Counted from the first letter of the stretch, positions 1 to 7,634 are shown. The stretch: 17,564 bases of DNA from Chitinophagaceae bacterium UBA3961 (GCA_002385265.1 DGDD01000176.1:1-17564); one strand, 5' to 3'. Numbers and translations are program-made. The notes: generated by a model not told the origin, from the letters alone.

Positions 1-597
1 ATCACCCCAAACTAGTGCTACGTATTTGCGTTGAATGGTATGATCGAAGAATTCTTTGGCTAAACTTGTAACTGCTGTGGGGGTTTTTGCTAATACCATC
101 AGGCCACTCGTATTCTTATCAATACGATGCACCAACCCAAAACGTGGTAAATTTTCTGCGTTGATTTCTTTGTTTTGCTGTTGAAGGTACCATGCTACCC
201 CATTTATAAGCGTTCCATTCGGATTTCCGCTTGCGGGATGTACAACTAAACCAACCGGTTTATTGATAATTAGAATTTCTTCGTCTTCAAAAACAATATT
301 CAAAGGCATTTTTTCAGGCACAATCTCCTCGCCTTGTACTTCTTTTTCAGAGTACATTACCAGTTCATCGCCAGGCTTTAATTTATGGTTTGCCGAAACT
401 GTTTTACCATTCACTAACACTTTTCCGGCTTCAATACCTTGTTGAATCTTGTTTCGAGAGGCATGTTCCAATCGGGCAGTTAGAAATTTATCCAACCGAA
501 TCGGTTCTTGCCCTTTGTCAACTATTAAGCGAAGGCGTTCGTACAGGTCTTCCGACGATTCTTCCTGGTCTAGCTCTATATCATTGAATTCAGCCAC
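1..597 (-). CDS. RluA/RluD-family 23S rRNA pseudouridine synthase, 3' end outside window
   Basis: This is the N-terminal 199 codons of a pseudouridine synthase that converts specific uridines of large-subunit rRNA to pseudouridine. I read it from a GTG at 597 (GTG GCT GAA TTC). An S4-like RNA-binding domain lies at about residues 30-90 (RLDKFLTARL, then GKVLVNGKTV). The catalytic domain follows with INKPVGLVVHP and the signature HRIDKNTSGL, whose Asp is the expected nucleophile. The frame stays open to position 1, so the C-terminal part lies beyond the window. There is no in-frame ATG near the start. A TTG 15 nt upstream is in frame but lies inside a promoter-like TACCTTTG box, so I prefer the GTG. 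It lies 35 nt downstream of the deacetylase gene on the same strand. RluD versus another RluA paralogue cannot be decided from half a protein. Confidence 0.93.
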   Translation of the reverse strand, partial: MAEFNDIELDQEESSEDLYERLRLIVDKGQEPIRLDKFLTARLEHASRNKIQQGIEAGKVLVNGKTVSANHKLKPGDELVMYSEKEVQGEEIVPEKMPLNIVFEDEEILIINKPVGLVVHPASGNPNGTLINGVAWYLQQQNKEINAENLPRFGLVHRIDKNTSGLMVLAKTPTAVTSLAKEFFDHTIQRKYVALVWGD

Positions 598-609
598 GTT
601 TCTTTTTTG

Positions 610-617
610 CAAAGGTA
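610..617 (-). promoter_or_regulatory. Possible -7 box (TACCTTTG) for the pseudouridine synthase gene
   Basis: On the minus strand the sequence reads TACCTTTG, an exact match to the Bacteroidota -7 consensus TAnnTTTG, ending 12 nt before the GTG start. No TTTG lies at the usual 19-21 nt upstream; the nearest is about 26 nt away. The call rests on the -7 box and its position only. Confidence 0.4.
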
Positions 618-632
618 CTAAATAGCCCTCTA

Positions 633-1514
633 CTAGCTTTTACCAAATGCGGTTTTCATTCTGGCGATGGTAGCTTGACCACTCATAGTGCCGGTTATAA
701 TGATTCGGCGGATAGTAAACAGTGGATCTTGTTGATCTCTAGGGGCATAGAGTTGAAAAGCAGCCTTCATGCCTCTTTTTTTCAATTCGGGGATGGCTTG
801 AGGATTCCAGAGGCCGAAGGGATAGGCAAAATATTCGATTTTCTTTCCGGTTATGGCCTCCAATTGCTTGGTAGGCTTTTCAATCTGGGTTTCCCAATCG
901 CTGCCGGCATATTTCTTTACGTTGTGGTGATCCCAAGTATGAGAAGCAATGACGTGGCCTTGATCTGAAAGTTCTTTTATTTGCTCCTTCGACATGTATC
1001 GGGGTCGACCAATAGAAACCGTCATTACGAAATAAACCCCTTTGAAGCCGTATTTCTTCATTTCGGGTGCAGCAATTGTATACTGGTCTAAATCAGTATC
1101 ATCGAAAGTGAGCATCACAGGCTTTTTGGGCAAAGACGCACCAAAGGCCAGGTAGTTATAAAGTTGATCCGGTAAGATGGTTTGGTAGCCGCTGTCGGCC
1201 AATGCTTTCAGTTGAGCCGCGAAGGCGGCGGGAGGAACGATGTAGTCGCGAGCAACTTTTGAATCGGTAGGTTTCCAATCACGAAGTTGGTGATAGCAAA
1301 GAATAGGAACTTCTTGTTTGGCGAGAATAGCAGCCGCTGGAGCTATGGTAGATGATACAACGGTTTGTGAAACTGTATCAGCTACCATAGGGTTTTCGGC
1401 TTTCGATTGGGTATTGGGATTTTCTTTTGGTGCTTTAGATGTAGAATCGCAAGCTAAAAGAGCCCATGCAAACACTAAGGATAACGTACGAATCATAAGA
1501 TGTTGAATTTTCAT
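633..1514 (-). CDS. Polysaccharide deacetylase (NodB-fold) lipoprotein
   Basis: The 293-residue product is a predicted lipoprotein: a short hydrophobic signal ends in the lipobox LLAC with Cys22, followed by a Ser/Lys/Pro-rich linker to about residue 66. The NodB homology domain of carbohydrate esterase family 4 then begins at VPILCYH. Motif 1 is TFDDT (136-140; D138 the likely base, D139 a metal ligand), with Thr in place of the common Gly. Motif 2 is SHTWDH (191-196), with H192 and H196 as metal ligands. Motif 3 is AYPFG (230-234). Family members remove N- or O-acetyl groups from peptidoglycan, chitin or exopolysaccharide; the substrate here is unknown. Start choice is open. ATG 1514 lies almost at the predicted transcription start, while ATG 1496 (MIRTLSLV) also gives a complete lipoprotein signal and leaves a leader of about 19 nt. 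Confidence 0.92.
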   Translation of the reverse strand: MKIQHLMIRTLSLVFAWALLACDSTSKAPKENPNTQSKAENPMVADTVSQTVVSSTIAPAAAILAKQEVPILCYHQLRDWKPTDSKVARDYIVPPAAFAAQLKALADSGYQTILPDQLYNYLAFGASLPKKPVMLTFDDTDLDQYTIAAPEMKKYGFKGVYFVMTVSIGRPRYMSKEQIKELSDQGHVIASHTWDHHNVKKYAGSDWETQIEKPTKQLEAITGKKIEYFAYPFGLWNPQAIPELKKRGMKAAFQLYAPRDQQDPLFTIRRIIITGTMSGQATIARMKTAFGKS

Positions 1515-1518
1515 TTCG

Positions 1519-1526
1519 CAAATTTA
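1519..1526 (-). promoter_or_regulatory. -7 box (TAAATTTG) of the deacetylase gene
   Basis: The minus strand reads TAAATTTG, an exact TAnnTTTG match, ending 4 nt before ATG 1514 and 22 nt before the alternative ATG 1496. Transcription would start at about 1515. No good -33 TTTG is seen at 19-21 nt. Confidence 0.5.
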
Positions 1527-1599
1527 CATCTTATTTTAAGAACTACGCTTTGGACAAGGTTTGGGATTTAGGGGGATTAAAAACGAGCCAACTTTCGAT

Positions 1600-1866
1600 T
1601 TAGCAGCTAAAGGTTTTTTTAATGGTACGATCGCCTTTTAACAAGGTTAACATGTAATTGCCTTTCGATAACATTCCAATAGGAAGCTTGAGATTATTGA
1701 CTCCGGTTTCTAGTTGAACAAATCTCTTGTGAACGAGATCACCTTTAGAAGAAGACACTGCAATCATGAATACACCTCTTTGAATGAGATGTACCAATGC
1801 CGCTACTCCATCGTGTTGAACTTGAACGTTTTCAATAGATACTTCTGAATATTGAGCCTGCATCAT
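1600..1866 (-). CDS. Small protein resembling a T9SS C-terminal sorting domain, unknown function
   Basis: This 88-residue protein has no signal peptide and no membrane segment. From about residue 30 it shows the alternating beta pattern of Bacteroidota type A T9SS tails (Por_Secre_tail-like): FMIAVSSSKGDLV, then LETGVNNLKLPIGMLSKGNYML, then GDRTIKKTFSC. In those tails the order is 'G-x-L-V', 'G-x-N', 'L-x-x-G-x-Y' and a final Lys-rich strand. Normally such a domain is the tail of a large exported protein; here it stands alone and is nearly the whole protein. It may be a free-standing paralogue, a decayed remnant, or an unrelated small beta-sandwich. The start is one of two adjacent ATGs (1866 or 1863). 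It lies upstream of the deacetylase on the same strand, 85 nt away, and the deacetylase has its own promoter-like box in that gap. Confidence 0.6.
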   Translation of the reverse strand: MMQAQYSEVSIENVQVQHDGVAALVHLIQRGVFMIAVSSSKGDLVHKRFVQLETGVNNLKLPIGMLSKGNYMLTLLKGDRTIKKTFSC

Positions 1867-2010
1867 AGTAAGGACTTAGTTTTTCAAAGGATTCTATGTA
1901 TAAACGCTGCAAGAAACCACTTAGTATATATTAAGTAAAAAATGACAAGTACATAATTATTAGCCGTTAATAAATGATTAATTCTTAATTTGTAAGGAAA
2001 ATTAACTGAC

Positions 2011-3345
2011 ATGAGAATATCCAAGATTTTTGCCCCTTTGGTTGCTGTGGGATTGCCATTTTTGGCAAGCGCTCAGGCTCCGGCAATTGATCAAAAGGCA
2101 AAGGAACTACTTCCTAAAGTAATTGAATGGAGACGCCATATCCACCAAAACCCTGAACTAGGGAATCGCGAATTCAAAACCATGGCTTACATCGTAGAGC
2201 ACCTTAAAAAACTAGGTTTAGAAGTAAGGCAAGGAGTAGCAAAAACCGGTATTGTGGCAATTCTGAAAGGCGGCAAACCCGGACCGGTAGTGGCCCTTCG
2301 TGCTGATATGGATGCTCTACCCGTTCCTGAACGTGCCAATGTACCATTTAAATCAACCGTTACCGGCGAATACAATGGTCAAACAGTGCCGGTGATGCAT
2401 GCTTGTGGTCATGATACCCATGTTGCTATGCTGATGGGTACCGCAGAGTTATTGGCTTCAATGAAAAAAGACGTTCCCGGAACGGTAGTTTTCATATTCC
2501 AACCCGCAGAAGAGGGATCACCCGGTACGGAAGAAGGCGGTGCGCCCCTCATGATTAAAGAGGGAGCAATGGACAATCCGAAAGTAGACGCCATATTTGG
2601 TATTCATATCAACTCGCAAACAGAAATCGGAAAAATAAAATACAAACCGGGAGCCACTATGGCCAGCAGCGATTGGTTTACCATCAAAGTAAAAGGAAAA
2701 CAATCGCACGGATCTGCTCCTTGGAGTGGTATCGATCCCATTGTTGTTTCGGCTCAAATTATCAATGGGCTTCAAACCATTGTAAGCCGTCAGGAAAATT
2801 TGACCAAAGCCCCGGTGGTAATAACTGTCGGAAAAATGGTGAGCGGTGTTCGAGCGAATATTCTTCCTGAAGAAGCGTACATGGAAGGTACCATTCGTAC
2901 CCTGGATGCCGCCATGCAAAAAGATGTTCACGAACGCATCAAAACAACCGCCACTAAAATTGCAGAAGCGTCCGGCGCTACAGTTGAAGTAAATATCGAA
3001 ACCAAAACATTGGTAACCTTCAACGACGAGAACCTAGTGAAAATGATGGTTCCAAGTTTACAAACAGCCGCAGGAAAAGATAATGTAGAAGAAACAGAAT
3101 GGACTACAGGCGCGGAAGATTTCTCTTATTTCGGCGAGAAAGCACCCGCTTTCTTCTTCTTCTTGGGTGGAATGCCGAAAGGAAGCGATCCTAAGAAAGT
3201 AGCAGCGCACCATACGCCCGATTTCTTTATCGATGATAGCATGTTGGATGTGGGCGTAAAAGCCTTTTCAAATATTGTATTCGATTACGCGAAACTGAAA
3301 GCCGGAGGCGCCGGTGGTTCAGGAAACGGTAAAAAAGGATTTTAA
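2011..3345 (+). CDS. Exported M20D-family amidohydrolase/metallopeptidase
   Basis: This 444-residue member of peptidase family M20, subfamily D (hippurate hydrolase / IAA-amino-acid hydrolase type) cleaves amide bonds of N-acyl amino acids or related small substrates using a two-metal centre. A signal peptide (MRISKIFAPLVAVGLPFLASAQA) sends it across the inner membrane. The metal-site motifs are all present: HACGHDTH (C132, H134), QPAEEG (E167 as general base, E168), GIH (H199) and HHTPDF (H401). The lid/dimerisation domain is about residues 210-325, starting near FTIKVKGKQSHG. The C-terminus carries a Gly/Lys-rich tail (GGAGGSGNGKKGF) unusual for the family. AAGGAAA at about 10 nt before the ATG may act as a ribosome site. 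The exact substrate cannot be read from sequence. The gene ends in a hairpin shared with the convergent gene. Confidence 0.95.
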   Translation: MRISKIFAPLVAVGLPFLASAQAPAIDQKAKELLPKVIEWRRHIHQNPELGNREFKTMAYIVEHLKKLGLEVRQGVAKTGIVAILKGGKPGPVVALRADMDALPVPERANVPFKSTVTGEYNGQTVPVMHACGHDTHVAMLMGTAELLASMKKDVPGTVVFIFQPAEEGSPGTEEGGAPLMIKEGAMDNPKVDAIFGIHINSQTEIGKIKYKPGATMASSDWFTIKVKGKQSHGSAPWSGIDPIVVSAQIINGLQTIVSRQENLTKAPVVITVGKMVSGVRANILPEEAYMEGTIRTLDAAMQKDVHERIKTTATKIAEASGATVEVNIETKTLVTFNDENLVKMMVPSLQTAAGKDNVEETEWTTGAEDFSYFGEKAPAFFFFLGGMPKGSDPKKVAAHHTPDFFIDDSMLDVGVKAFSNIVFDYAKLKAGGAGGSGNGKKGF

Positions 3346-3347
3346 TA

Positions 3348-3380
3348 AAAAAATGGACGACTAATAATCGTCCATTTTTT
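3348..3380. terminator. Bidirectional intrinsic terminator overlapping the 3' end of the OMP gene
   Basis: The stem TGGACGA (3354-3360) pairs with TCGTCCA (3368-3374) around a 7-nt loop, and is extended by six A-T pairs (3348-3353 with 3375-3380). The T-run after the stem serves the plus-strand amidohydrolase and the A-run before it serves the minus-strand gene. The stop codon of the minus-strand gene (3361-3363) lies in the loop, so the hairpin encodes its last residues. Confidence 0.85.
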
Positions 3381-3987
3381 CTTTCTTTCTACCACCTCCA
3401 AAATAGAATCCGGCAGTAAGTGCGAAATAACTATTTTTAGTTCTTCCTGTTTTCCCAACAAAATTGTATTCCATTCCCAACTTCATGTGAAACAAGTCTA
3501 ATCCCGCCCTCGCTAGTACGCCGAATTTTGAACCAGCGGCTGTCTCGCCCGGATCGGTTGTGCTAGAACTGTTTGCATCGAAACTAGCCGCCTTGTAAAA
3601 ATAATAGCCGGCTCCAACACCAACATATGGTCGAAGTTCTTGATAGGCTAAATAATAATCGGTGGTAATAGAGGTAGACACCATCGCGCTTGCCTGTGCT
3701 CGGATGTATTGATCCGAGGTGTTCATCTTATAAAAGGTCCGAACCAAGCCGGCCCCTTGTGTTCTGAATCCAACGGAGAATCGATCTGAAACTGCATATT
3801 TGGGCTCAATAGCCGCCACTACTCCTCCCGACCAAATATTGGTGGGTAAAATAGCCACGCCACCGGTAACATCCACTCTAAATGGCTTGTATTGAAAGGG
3901 AACAGATTCGTAGTCTTCGTAGCCATCTTGTGAGAACAGTTTTGAACTGAGAGACAAGCTAACGAGGGTAAGGTAGAGGAATTTCAT
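3361..3987 (-). CDS. Small outer-membrane beta-barrel protein (OmpA/OmpW-like barrel)
   Basis: This 208-residue protein has a cleavable signal (MKFLYLTLVSLSLSSKLFSQ, cut before DGYEDY). The rest is a run of amphipathic strands with barrel-like turns: FRVDVTGGVAILPTNI, PKYAVSDRFSVGFRT, RPYVGVGAGYYFYKA, FGVLARAGLDLFHMKLGMEY and YFALTAGFYFGGG. It matches the generic 'outer membrane beta-barrel' proteins common in Bacteroidota, with about eight strands and no OmpA peptidoglycan-binding domain. The C-terminal strand ends in an aromatic-rich stretch followed by a charged tail RKKEKMDDY, encoded inside the terminator stem. No specific ligand or transport role can be inferred. It is a single gene: the flanking M20 gene is convergent, and glnS upstream ends in its own terminator. 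Confidence 0.8.
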   Translation of the reverse strand: MKFLYLTLVSLSLSSKLFSQDGYEDYESVPFQYKPFRVDVTGGVAILPTNIWSGGVVAAIEPKYAVSDRFSVGFRTQGAGLVRTFYKMNTSDQYIRAQASAMVSTSITTDYYLAYQELRPYVGVGAGYYFYKAASFDANSSSTTDPGETAAGSKFGVLARAGLDLFHMKLGMEYNFVGKTGRTKNSYFALTAGFYFGGGRKKEKMDDY

Positions 3988-4038
3988 TTTTTATAAAAGG
4001 GTTGCGAAGAACATACCTAAATCTGTGAAGAAAGACCT

Positions 4039-4064
4039 AAAAAAAGCCTCTTTTCAGAGGCTTT
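4039..4064 (-). terminator. Intrinsic terminator of glnS
   Basis: On the minus strand, AAAGCCTCT pairs with AGAGGCTTT (4043-4051 with 4056-4064) around a GAAA tetraloop, followed by a run of seven T (4039-4045, partly within the stem). It begins 4 nt after the glnS stop codon and isolates glnS from the OMP gene downstream. Confidence 0.93.
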
Positions 4065-4068
4065 CGTG

Positions 4069-5730
4069 TTAGTTCTTTTTTTGCTCTTTGGCCCAGCCAT
4101 CCTTCAGCGTCACAGTTCTATTGAAAACCAAAGCATCTTCTTTACTTTCAGTATCGAGGCAATAGTATCCCTTTCTTAAAAACTGGAATCGATCAGCGGC
4201 ATTAGCGTGTTTTATTGACGGTTCTGCATACCCCTTTACCACTTTCAATGAGTCGGGATTCAAGTATTCTTTGAAATCTCCGGCTTCATCTGTTGGATCT
4301 TCCACTCTAAACAATCGGTCGTATTCTCTTACTTCCACCGGAATTGCACTCGAGGCGTTCACCCAATGAAGAGTTCCTTGAACTTTAATTCCGGATACAT
4401 CCTCCCCACTTTTGCTGTTCGCAAAATAGCTACAATGCAATTCAACAACCTCACCTGCTTCGTTCTTAACAACTTCATCGCACTGAATAATGTAAGCACT
4501 TTTCAAGCGCACTTTTGAACCCGGAGACAACCGGAAGTATTTTTTTGGAGGGTTCTCCATAAAATCGTCCTTCTCAATTAATATCTCGCGGCTGAATTGA
4601 AGGTCGCGATGACCGGTGCTCGGATCCTCCGGATTGTTTTCCGTTGACAGCAACTCCCCTTCTCCCTCCGGATAGTTTGTAATTACAACTTTGATAGGAT
4701 CAAATACTACCATTTTGCGCAGTGCAATCTTATTCAAATGCTCTCGGATGCAAAACTCCAAAAGACTCACATCAATCATATTCTCTCTCTTGGCAATGCC
4801 AATACGCTCACAGAAATCTCTAATACTATCGGGTGTATAGCCCCTTCTGCGCAAGCCACTGATTGTAGGCATTCGAGGATCGTCCCACCCGCTAACATGG
4901 TTTTCATTCACCAGTTGCAATAATTTTCGCTTACTGGTTACCGTGTAGTTTATATTTCTTCTGGCAAATTCATATTGGTGTGAATGATAAATCTCTAATT
5001 TTTCGATTAACCAATCGTACAATTCACGGTGAGGAACAAATTCCAAGGTACAGATCGAATGGGTTACGTTCTCAATGGAATCACTTTGACCATGGGCGAA
5101 ATCGTACATTGGATAGATACACCATTTATCGCCAGTTCGGTGATGGTGTGCGTGTTTGATTCGATAGATAATAGGGTCGCGCATCAACATGTTGATATGA
5201 GCCATGTCGATCTTTGCACGCAATACTCGAGCCCCATCAGGGAACTCTCCATTCTTCATTCGAACAAATAAGTCAAGGTTTTCCTCGATGCTTCTGTCAC
5301 GGTATTTACTAGGCTTTCCGGGTTCAGTTGGCGTTCCTTTCAGAGAAGCCATTTCCTCGCTGGTACTATCATCTACATATGCCAAACCTAAATTGATCAA
5401 CTTGATCGCATATTCATAAAGGGTATCAAAGTAGTCACTAGCGTACAATTCATGCTTCCATTCAAATCCCAACCATTTTACATCGTTTTTGATGCTTTCT
5501 ACATATTCTGTTTCTTCTGTAACAGGGTTGGTATCGTCGAATCGAAGATTGGTATATCCGGGGTATTTTTTGGTTAAACCAAAATTTAGGCAGATACTGC
5601 TAGCATGCCCAATATGAAGGTATCCATTGGGTTCGGGTGGAAAACGGGTAACAATGTGCTGGTACTTTCCTTCTTCTAGGTGTTTTTCAATAATCTCTTC
5701 CAGAAAATTAAGTGAGCGCTCTTCTGCCAT
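4069..5730 (-). CDS. glnS: Glutaminyl-tRNA synthetase
   Basis: Class Ic aminoacyl-tRNA synthetase that charges tRNA-Gln with glutamine in the cytoplasm. From ATG 5730 it has 553 residues, close to the 554 of E. coli GlnRS. The catalytic Rossmann fold carries PPEPNGYLHIGHA (the HIGH motif, residues 39-42), RFDDTNP, and the KMSKS-like loop VTSKR (264-268). The C-terminal half is the two-barrel anticodon-binding domain. An in-frame TTG at 5739 would add three residues (MNG). I reject it because ATG 5730 gives the normal N-terminus (MAEERSLNFLEEII) and the TTG belongs to a promoter-like AAATTTTG. The SMR exporter gene ends 54 nt upstream on the same strand, so co-transcription is possible, but the gap also holds promoter-like boxes. 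Confidence 0.97.
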   Translation of the reverse strand: MAEERSLNFLEEIIEKHLEEGKYQHIVTRFPPEPNGYLHIGHASSICLNFGLTKKYPGYTNLRFDDTNPVTEETEYVESIKNDVKWLGFEWKHELYASDYFDTLYEYAIKLINLGLAYVDDSTSEEMASLKGTPTEPGKPSKYRDRSIEENLDLFVRMKNGEFPDGARVLRAKIDMAHINMLMRDPIIYRIKHAHHHRTGDKWCIYPMYDFAHGQSDSIENVTHSICTLEFVPHRELYDWLIEKLEIYHSHQYEFARRNINYTVTSKRKLLQLVNENHVSGWDDPRMPTISGLRRRGYTPDSIRDFCERIGIAKRENMIDVSLLEFCIREHLNKIALRKMVVFDPIKVVITNYPEGEGELLSTENNPEDPSTGHRDLQFSREILIEKDDFMENPPKKYFRLSPGSKVRLKSAYIIQCDEVVKNEAGEVVELHCSYFANSKSGEDVSGIKVQGTLHWVNASSAIPVEVREYDRLFRVEDPTDEAGDFKEYLNPDSLKVVKGYAEPSIKHANAADRFQFLRKGYYCLDTESKEDALVFNRTVTLKDGWAKEQKKN

Positions 5731-5751
5731 TCCATTCAAAATTTAAGGGCG

Positions 5752-5759
5752 TAAAGATA
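5752..5759 (-). promoter_or_regulatory. Possible -7 box (TATCTTTA) for glnS
   Basis: The minus strand reads TATCTTTA, matching TAnnTTTG at all but the last base, 21 nt before ATG 5730. A second, less regular candidate (TAAATTTTG) lies immediately before the start. Neither has a convincing -33 box. Confidence 0.3.
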
Positions 5760-5784
5760 CGATTTAAAGGGCATTTTTGAAAGC

Positions 5785-6105
5785 TTAGTTATGGGCGGGC
5801 CAATGCAACCCAACAATTCCCAAACCTATGAAAATCAATGAAACCCAGTGAATTGTTGAAAGTTGCTCTTTCAGAAAAAAAACGCCCACCAAGGCAACAA
5901 GAAAAGTACTCGCTCCGGCCCAAATAGCGTTCGCTATCCCTACCGGCAAGGTTTTCAATGCAAAGGTGAGCAACACAAAACTCAGAATATAAGAACCAAT
6001 GGCCGCTACGGCAAATGGTTTGTGTTGAAAACCATTTGATAACTTCATAAAAATGACAGCCGCAGACTCCACCAAGATTGTGAGCGCCAAGAGTAAATAT
6101 GCCAT
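5785..6105 (-). CDS. Small multidrug resistance (SMR) family exporter, EmrE/SugE-like
   Basis: A 106-residue inner-membrane protein with four hydrophobic helices (about 2-20, 30-50, 57-78 and 84-102), the standard SMR length. The essential membrane-embedded glutamate is present as E13 in TILVESAAV, equivalent to E14 of EmrE. The family motif KTLPVGIANAIWAG (51-64) matches the EmrE KTIP...AIW segment. SMR proteins are proton-coupled dimers that export quaternary cations, guanidinium or similar small compounds; substrate cannot be assigned from sequence. The gene is divergent from the haloperoxidase gene (66-nt gap) and upstream of glnS. A single SMR gene suggests a homodimeric dual-topology pump. 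Confidence 0.93.
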   Translation of the reverse strand: MAYLLLALTILVESAAVIFMKLSNGFQHKPFAVAAIGSYILSFVLLTFALKTLPVGIANAIWAGASTFLVALVGVFFLKEQLSTIHWVSLIFIGLGIVGLHWPAHN

Positions 6106-6171
6106 AGACTAATGTATTAACCAACCTGTATTAATAGATTCACGTAATTTAGGAAAACTAACGCGGCTTCC

Positions 6172-7551
6172 ATGAAAAAGAAGATTCGATTGCAGATTTG
6201 CTTTTGTATGTTGAGTTTGACATTTGTTTTCTCTTGTACTAAACTGGAACAAGCTAGTTTTCCACTCTTAACCACAAACGATACTACTGCAACCTTCTAC
6301 TACGAACTCGTAAAAAACAATACAACTACACTTCGCTATTCCGGCTCGAAAGGCCCAACAACTAATAGTCGCTACTTTGCCTATTTTTCAATTGGACTTT
6401 ATGAAATTCCGATAAACAGCGACCCAAGCTATAAAAGTTTAGAAGGTCAATTGCAGGGCCTAACCGGAGTTCCCAAGCCGGAACCGGGCAAAGAGTATTC
6501 ATTCACTATGGCAATGATTGCCTTCAGTGATTCTTTATTTCAGTCTATTTATACTCAGGAGTTTTTTTACGACCCGGTTTCATCGCATCAATATGTATTG
6601 AATAATTTGCAGCCCCTATTGGAAAAGCAATTAGGCGGCTATAGTAAAGAAGTGATTGAAAGATCTTGGGCCTTTGGCCAGCGAATGGCTGCTGCTATAT
6701 TTGAATGGTCAAAAACGGACGGAGGTTTTGGCGTGGCAATCTACCCATTCGACAATCAGTTCGTTTTCCCATCAGGTGATTCTTATTGGATTCCACCTTT
6801 GCGTGGCCAAATTTCAGCCACCACACCCCTCACCCCTTATTGGGGAAAAAATCGAAAATTTGTTGCTGCCAATGAAACGATCCCCGTTCCTTCGATTGAG
6901 CCATTTTCGAAAGACACCTCAAGTCGTTATTATAAGATGTATAGGTATGTATATGATCATCCCAAACCGGCAACTGTAGAAGAAGATCGGAAAGCGTATT
7001 GGTGGGCCGATGATCCAATAGAAAGTTTTTCACCTCCGGGTCACTCATATATAATGGCTTCTCAAATATCTCGAGATCAAAAAGCAAGTTTAGTAAAAGC
7101 AGCAGCTTCCGGAGCCGCCGTAGCTATTGCTGTAGCTGATGCATTCAGCGTATGTTGGAAAGCCAAAATGACCTACTTCAACGAACGTCCTTCCACCTAT
7201 TTGAAAAAACACATTGATGCTACTTTCAATAATTATTGGCCGGAACCGCCCTTTCCTGCATTCCCAAGTGGACACTCAACTCAAAGTGCAGCCTGTGCAA
7301 AAGTATTAGAACAATGGTACGGAGTCAATACTCCTTTTACCGACATTACTAACAGTAATGAATATCGATTCTTTCCAAACTTTGTTTACATTGATTATAC
7401 CAGGAGTTATCCCAATTTTTGGGCGGCTGCATTAGAAGCAGGTGAAAGTAGAATTATCGGAGGAATACATACGGAGCAAGACAATCTTGTTGGGCTTGAT
7501 CTAGGAACTAAAGTAGCACAGAATGTGAATCTGTTGAAATGGAGGAACTAG
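6172..7551 (+). CDS. Vanadium-dependent haloperoxidase-like (PAP2 superfamily) lipoprotein
   Basis: A 459-residue predicted lipoprotein (lipobox FVFSC, Cys22) of the vanadium haloperoxidase / acid phosphatase superfamily. All three active-site blocks are visible: KAKMTYFNERP (K332, R339), FPSGHST (S366, G367, H368 as acid-base), and SRIIGGIH (R427, H433, the expected vanadate-coordinating His). This is the full set seen in vanadium chloroperoxidases. Family enzymes oxidise halides with hydrogen peroxide, and related folds hydrolyse phosphate esters; sequence alone does not settle which. The N-terminal 300 residues are helical and contain the NRYFAYFSIGLYE-type bundle usual for bacterial homologues. 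Export and lipid anchoring place it at the periplasmic or outer face. It is monocistronic, ending in a hairpin terminator, and divergent from the SMR exporter. A TAATTTAG box about 20 nt before the ATG is a weak promoter candidate. Confidence 0.88.
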   Translation: MKKKIRLQICFCMLSLTFVFSCTKLEQASFPLLTTNDTTATFYYELVKNNTTTLRYSGSKGPTTNSRYFAYFSIGLYEIPINSDPSYKSLEGQLQGLTGVPKPEPGKEYSFTMAMIAFSDSLFQSIYTQEFFYDPVSSHQYVLNNLQPLLEKQLGGYSKEVIERSWAFGQRMAAAIFEWSKTDGGFGVAIYPFDNQFVFPSGDSYWIPPLRGQISATTPLTPYWGKNRKFVAANETIPVPSIEPFSKDTSSRYYKMYRYVYDHPKPATVEEDRKAYWWADDPIESFSPPGHSYIMASQISRDQKASLVKAAASGAAVAIAVADAFSVCWKAKMTYFNERPSTYLKKHIDATFNNYWPEPPFPAFPSGHSTQSAACAKVLEQWYGVNTPFTDITNSNEYRFFPNFVYIDYTRSYPNFWAAALEAGESRIIGGIHTEQDNLVGLDLGTKVAQNVNLLKWRN

Positions 7552-7554
7552 TAT

Positions 7555-7592
7555 AAAAAAATACAGGGTTGTGGAAACAACCCCGTCTTTTT
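7555..7592. terminator. Bidirectional intrinsic terminator (haloperoxidase gene / candidate sRNA)
   Basis: GGGTTGT (7566-7572) pairs with ACAACCC (7577-7583) across a GGAA loop. On the plus strand it is followed by CGTCTTTTT, terminating the haloperoxidase gene 14 nt after its stop. On the minus strand it is followed by a seven-T run (7555-7561), so it would also end leftward transcription. Confidence 0.88.
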
Positions 7593-7631
7593 AAACCTTA
7601 TCCTTTTAAAGCGATCTTAGTGCTTTATCTG
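7555..7631 (-). ncRNA. Candidate small RNA gene (about 75 nt)
   Basis: Between the promoter at 7635-7668 and the minus-strand terminator at 7555-7583 lies a self-contained unit of about 75 nt with no ORF of note. The predicted RNA would begin near 7631. It would form a 5' hairpin (UAAAGC 7627-7622 with GCUUUA 7612-7607, 9-nt loop). Next comes an A/G-rich single-stranded linker containing AAAAGGAUAAGG, then a 3' terminator hairpin and U tail. This layout is typical of bacterial trans-acting small RNAs. Expression is inferred only. The region could instead be the 3' UTR of the epimerase gene that reads in from the right, with the hairpin acting as a shared terminator. I recognise no known RNA family. 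Confidence 0.4.
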
Positions 7632-7634
7632 TTG

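Noticed and set aside
1602..1614. TTTAG-N3-CTAAA palindrome at the end of the 88-residue gene as a terminator
   Set aside because: The stem is only 5 bp and no T-run follows on the minus strand.
1919..1936. Imperfect palindrome ACTTA-N8-TAAGT in the divergent gap upstream of the amidohydrolase
   Set aside because: Arms are only 5 bp of AT-rich sequence, within chance expectation; no second copy was seen.
5789..6124. 111-codon frame on the same strand as the SMR exporter, offset frame
   Set aside because: The overlapping 106-residue frame has the conserved SMR glutamate and four helices; the other frame has no membrane pattern or homology.
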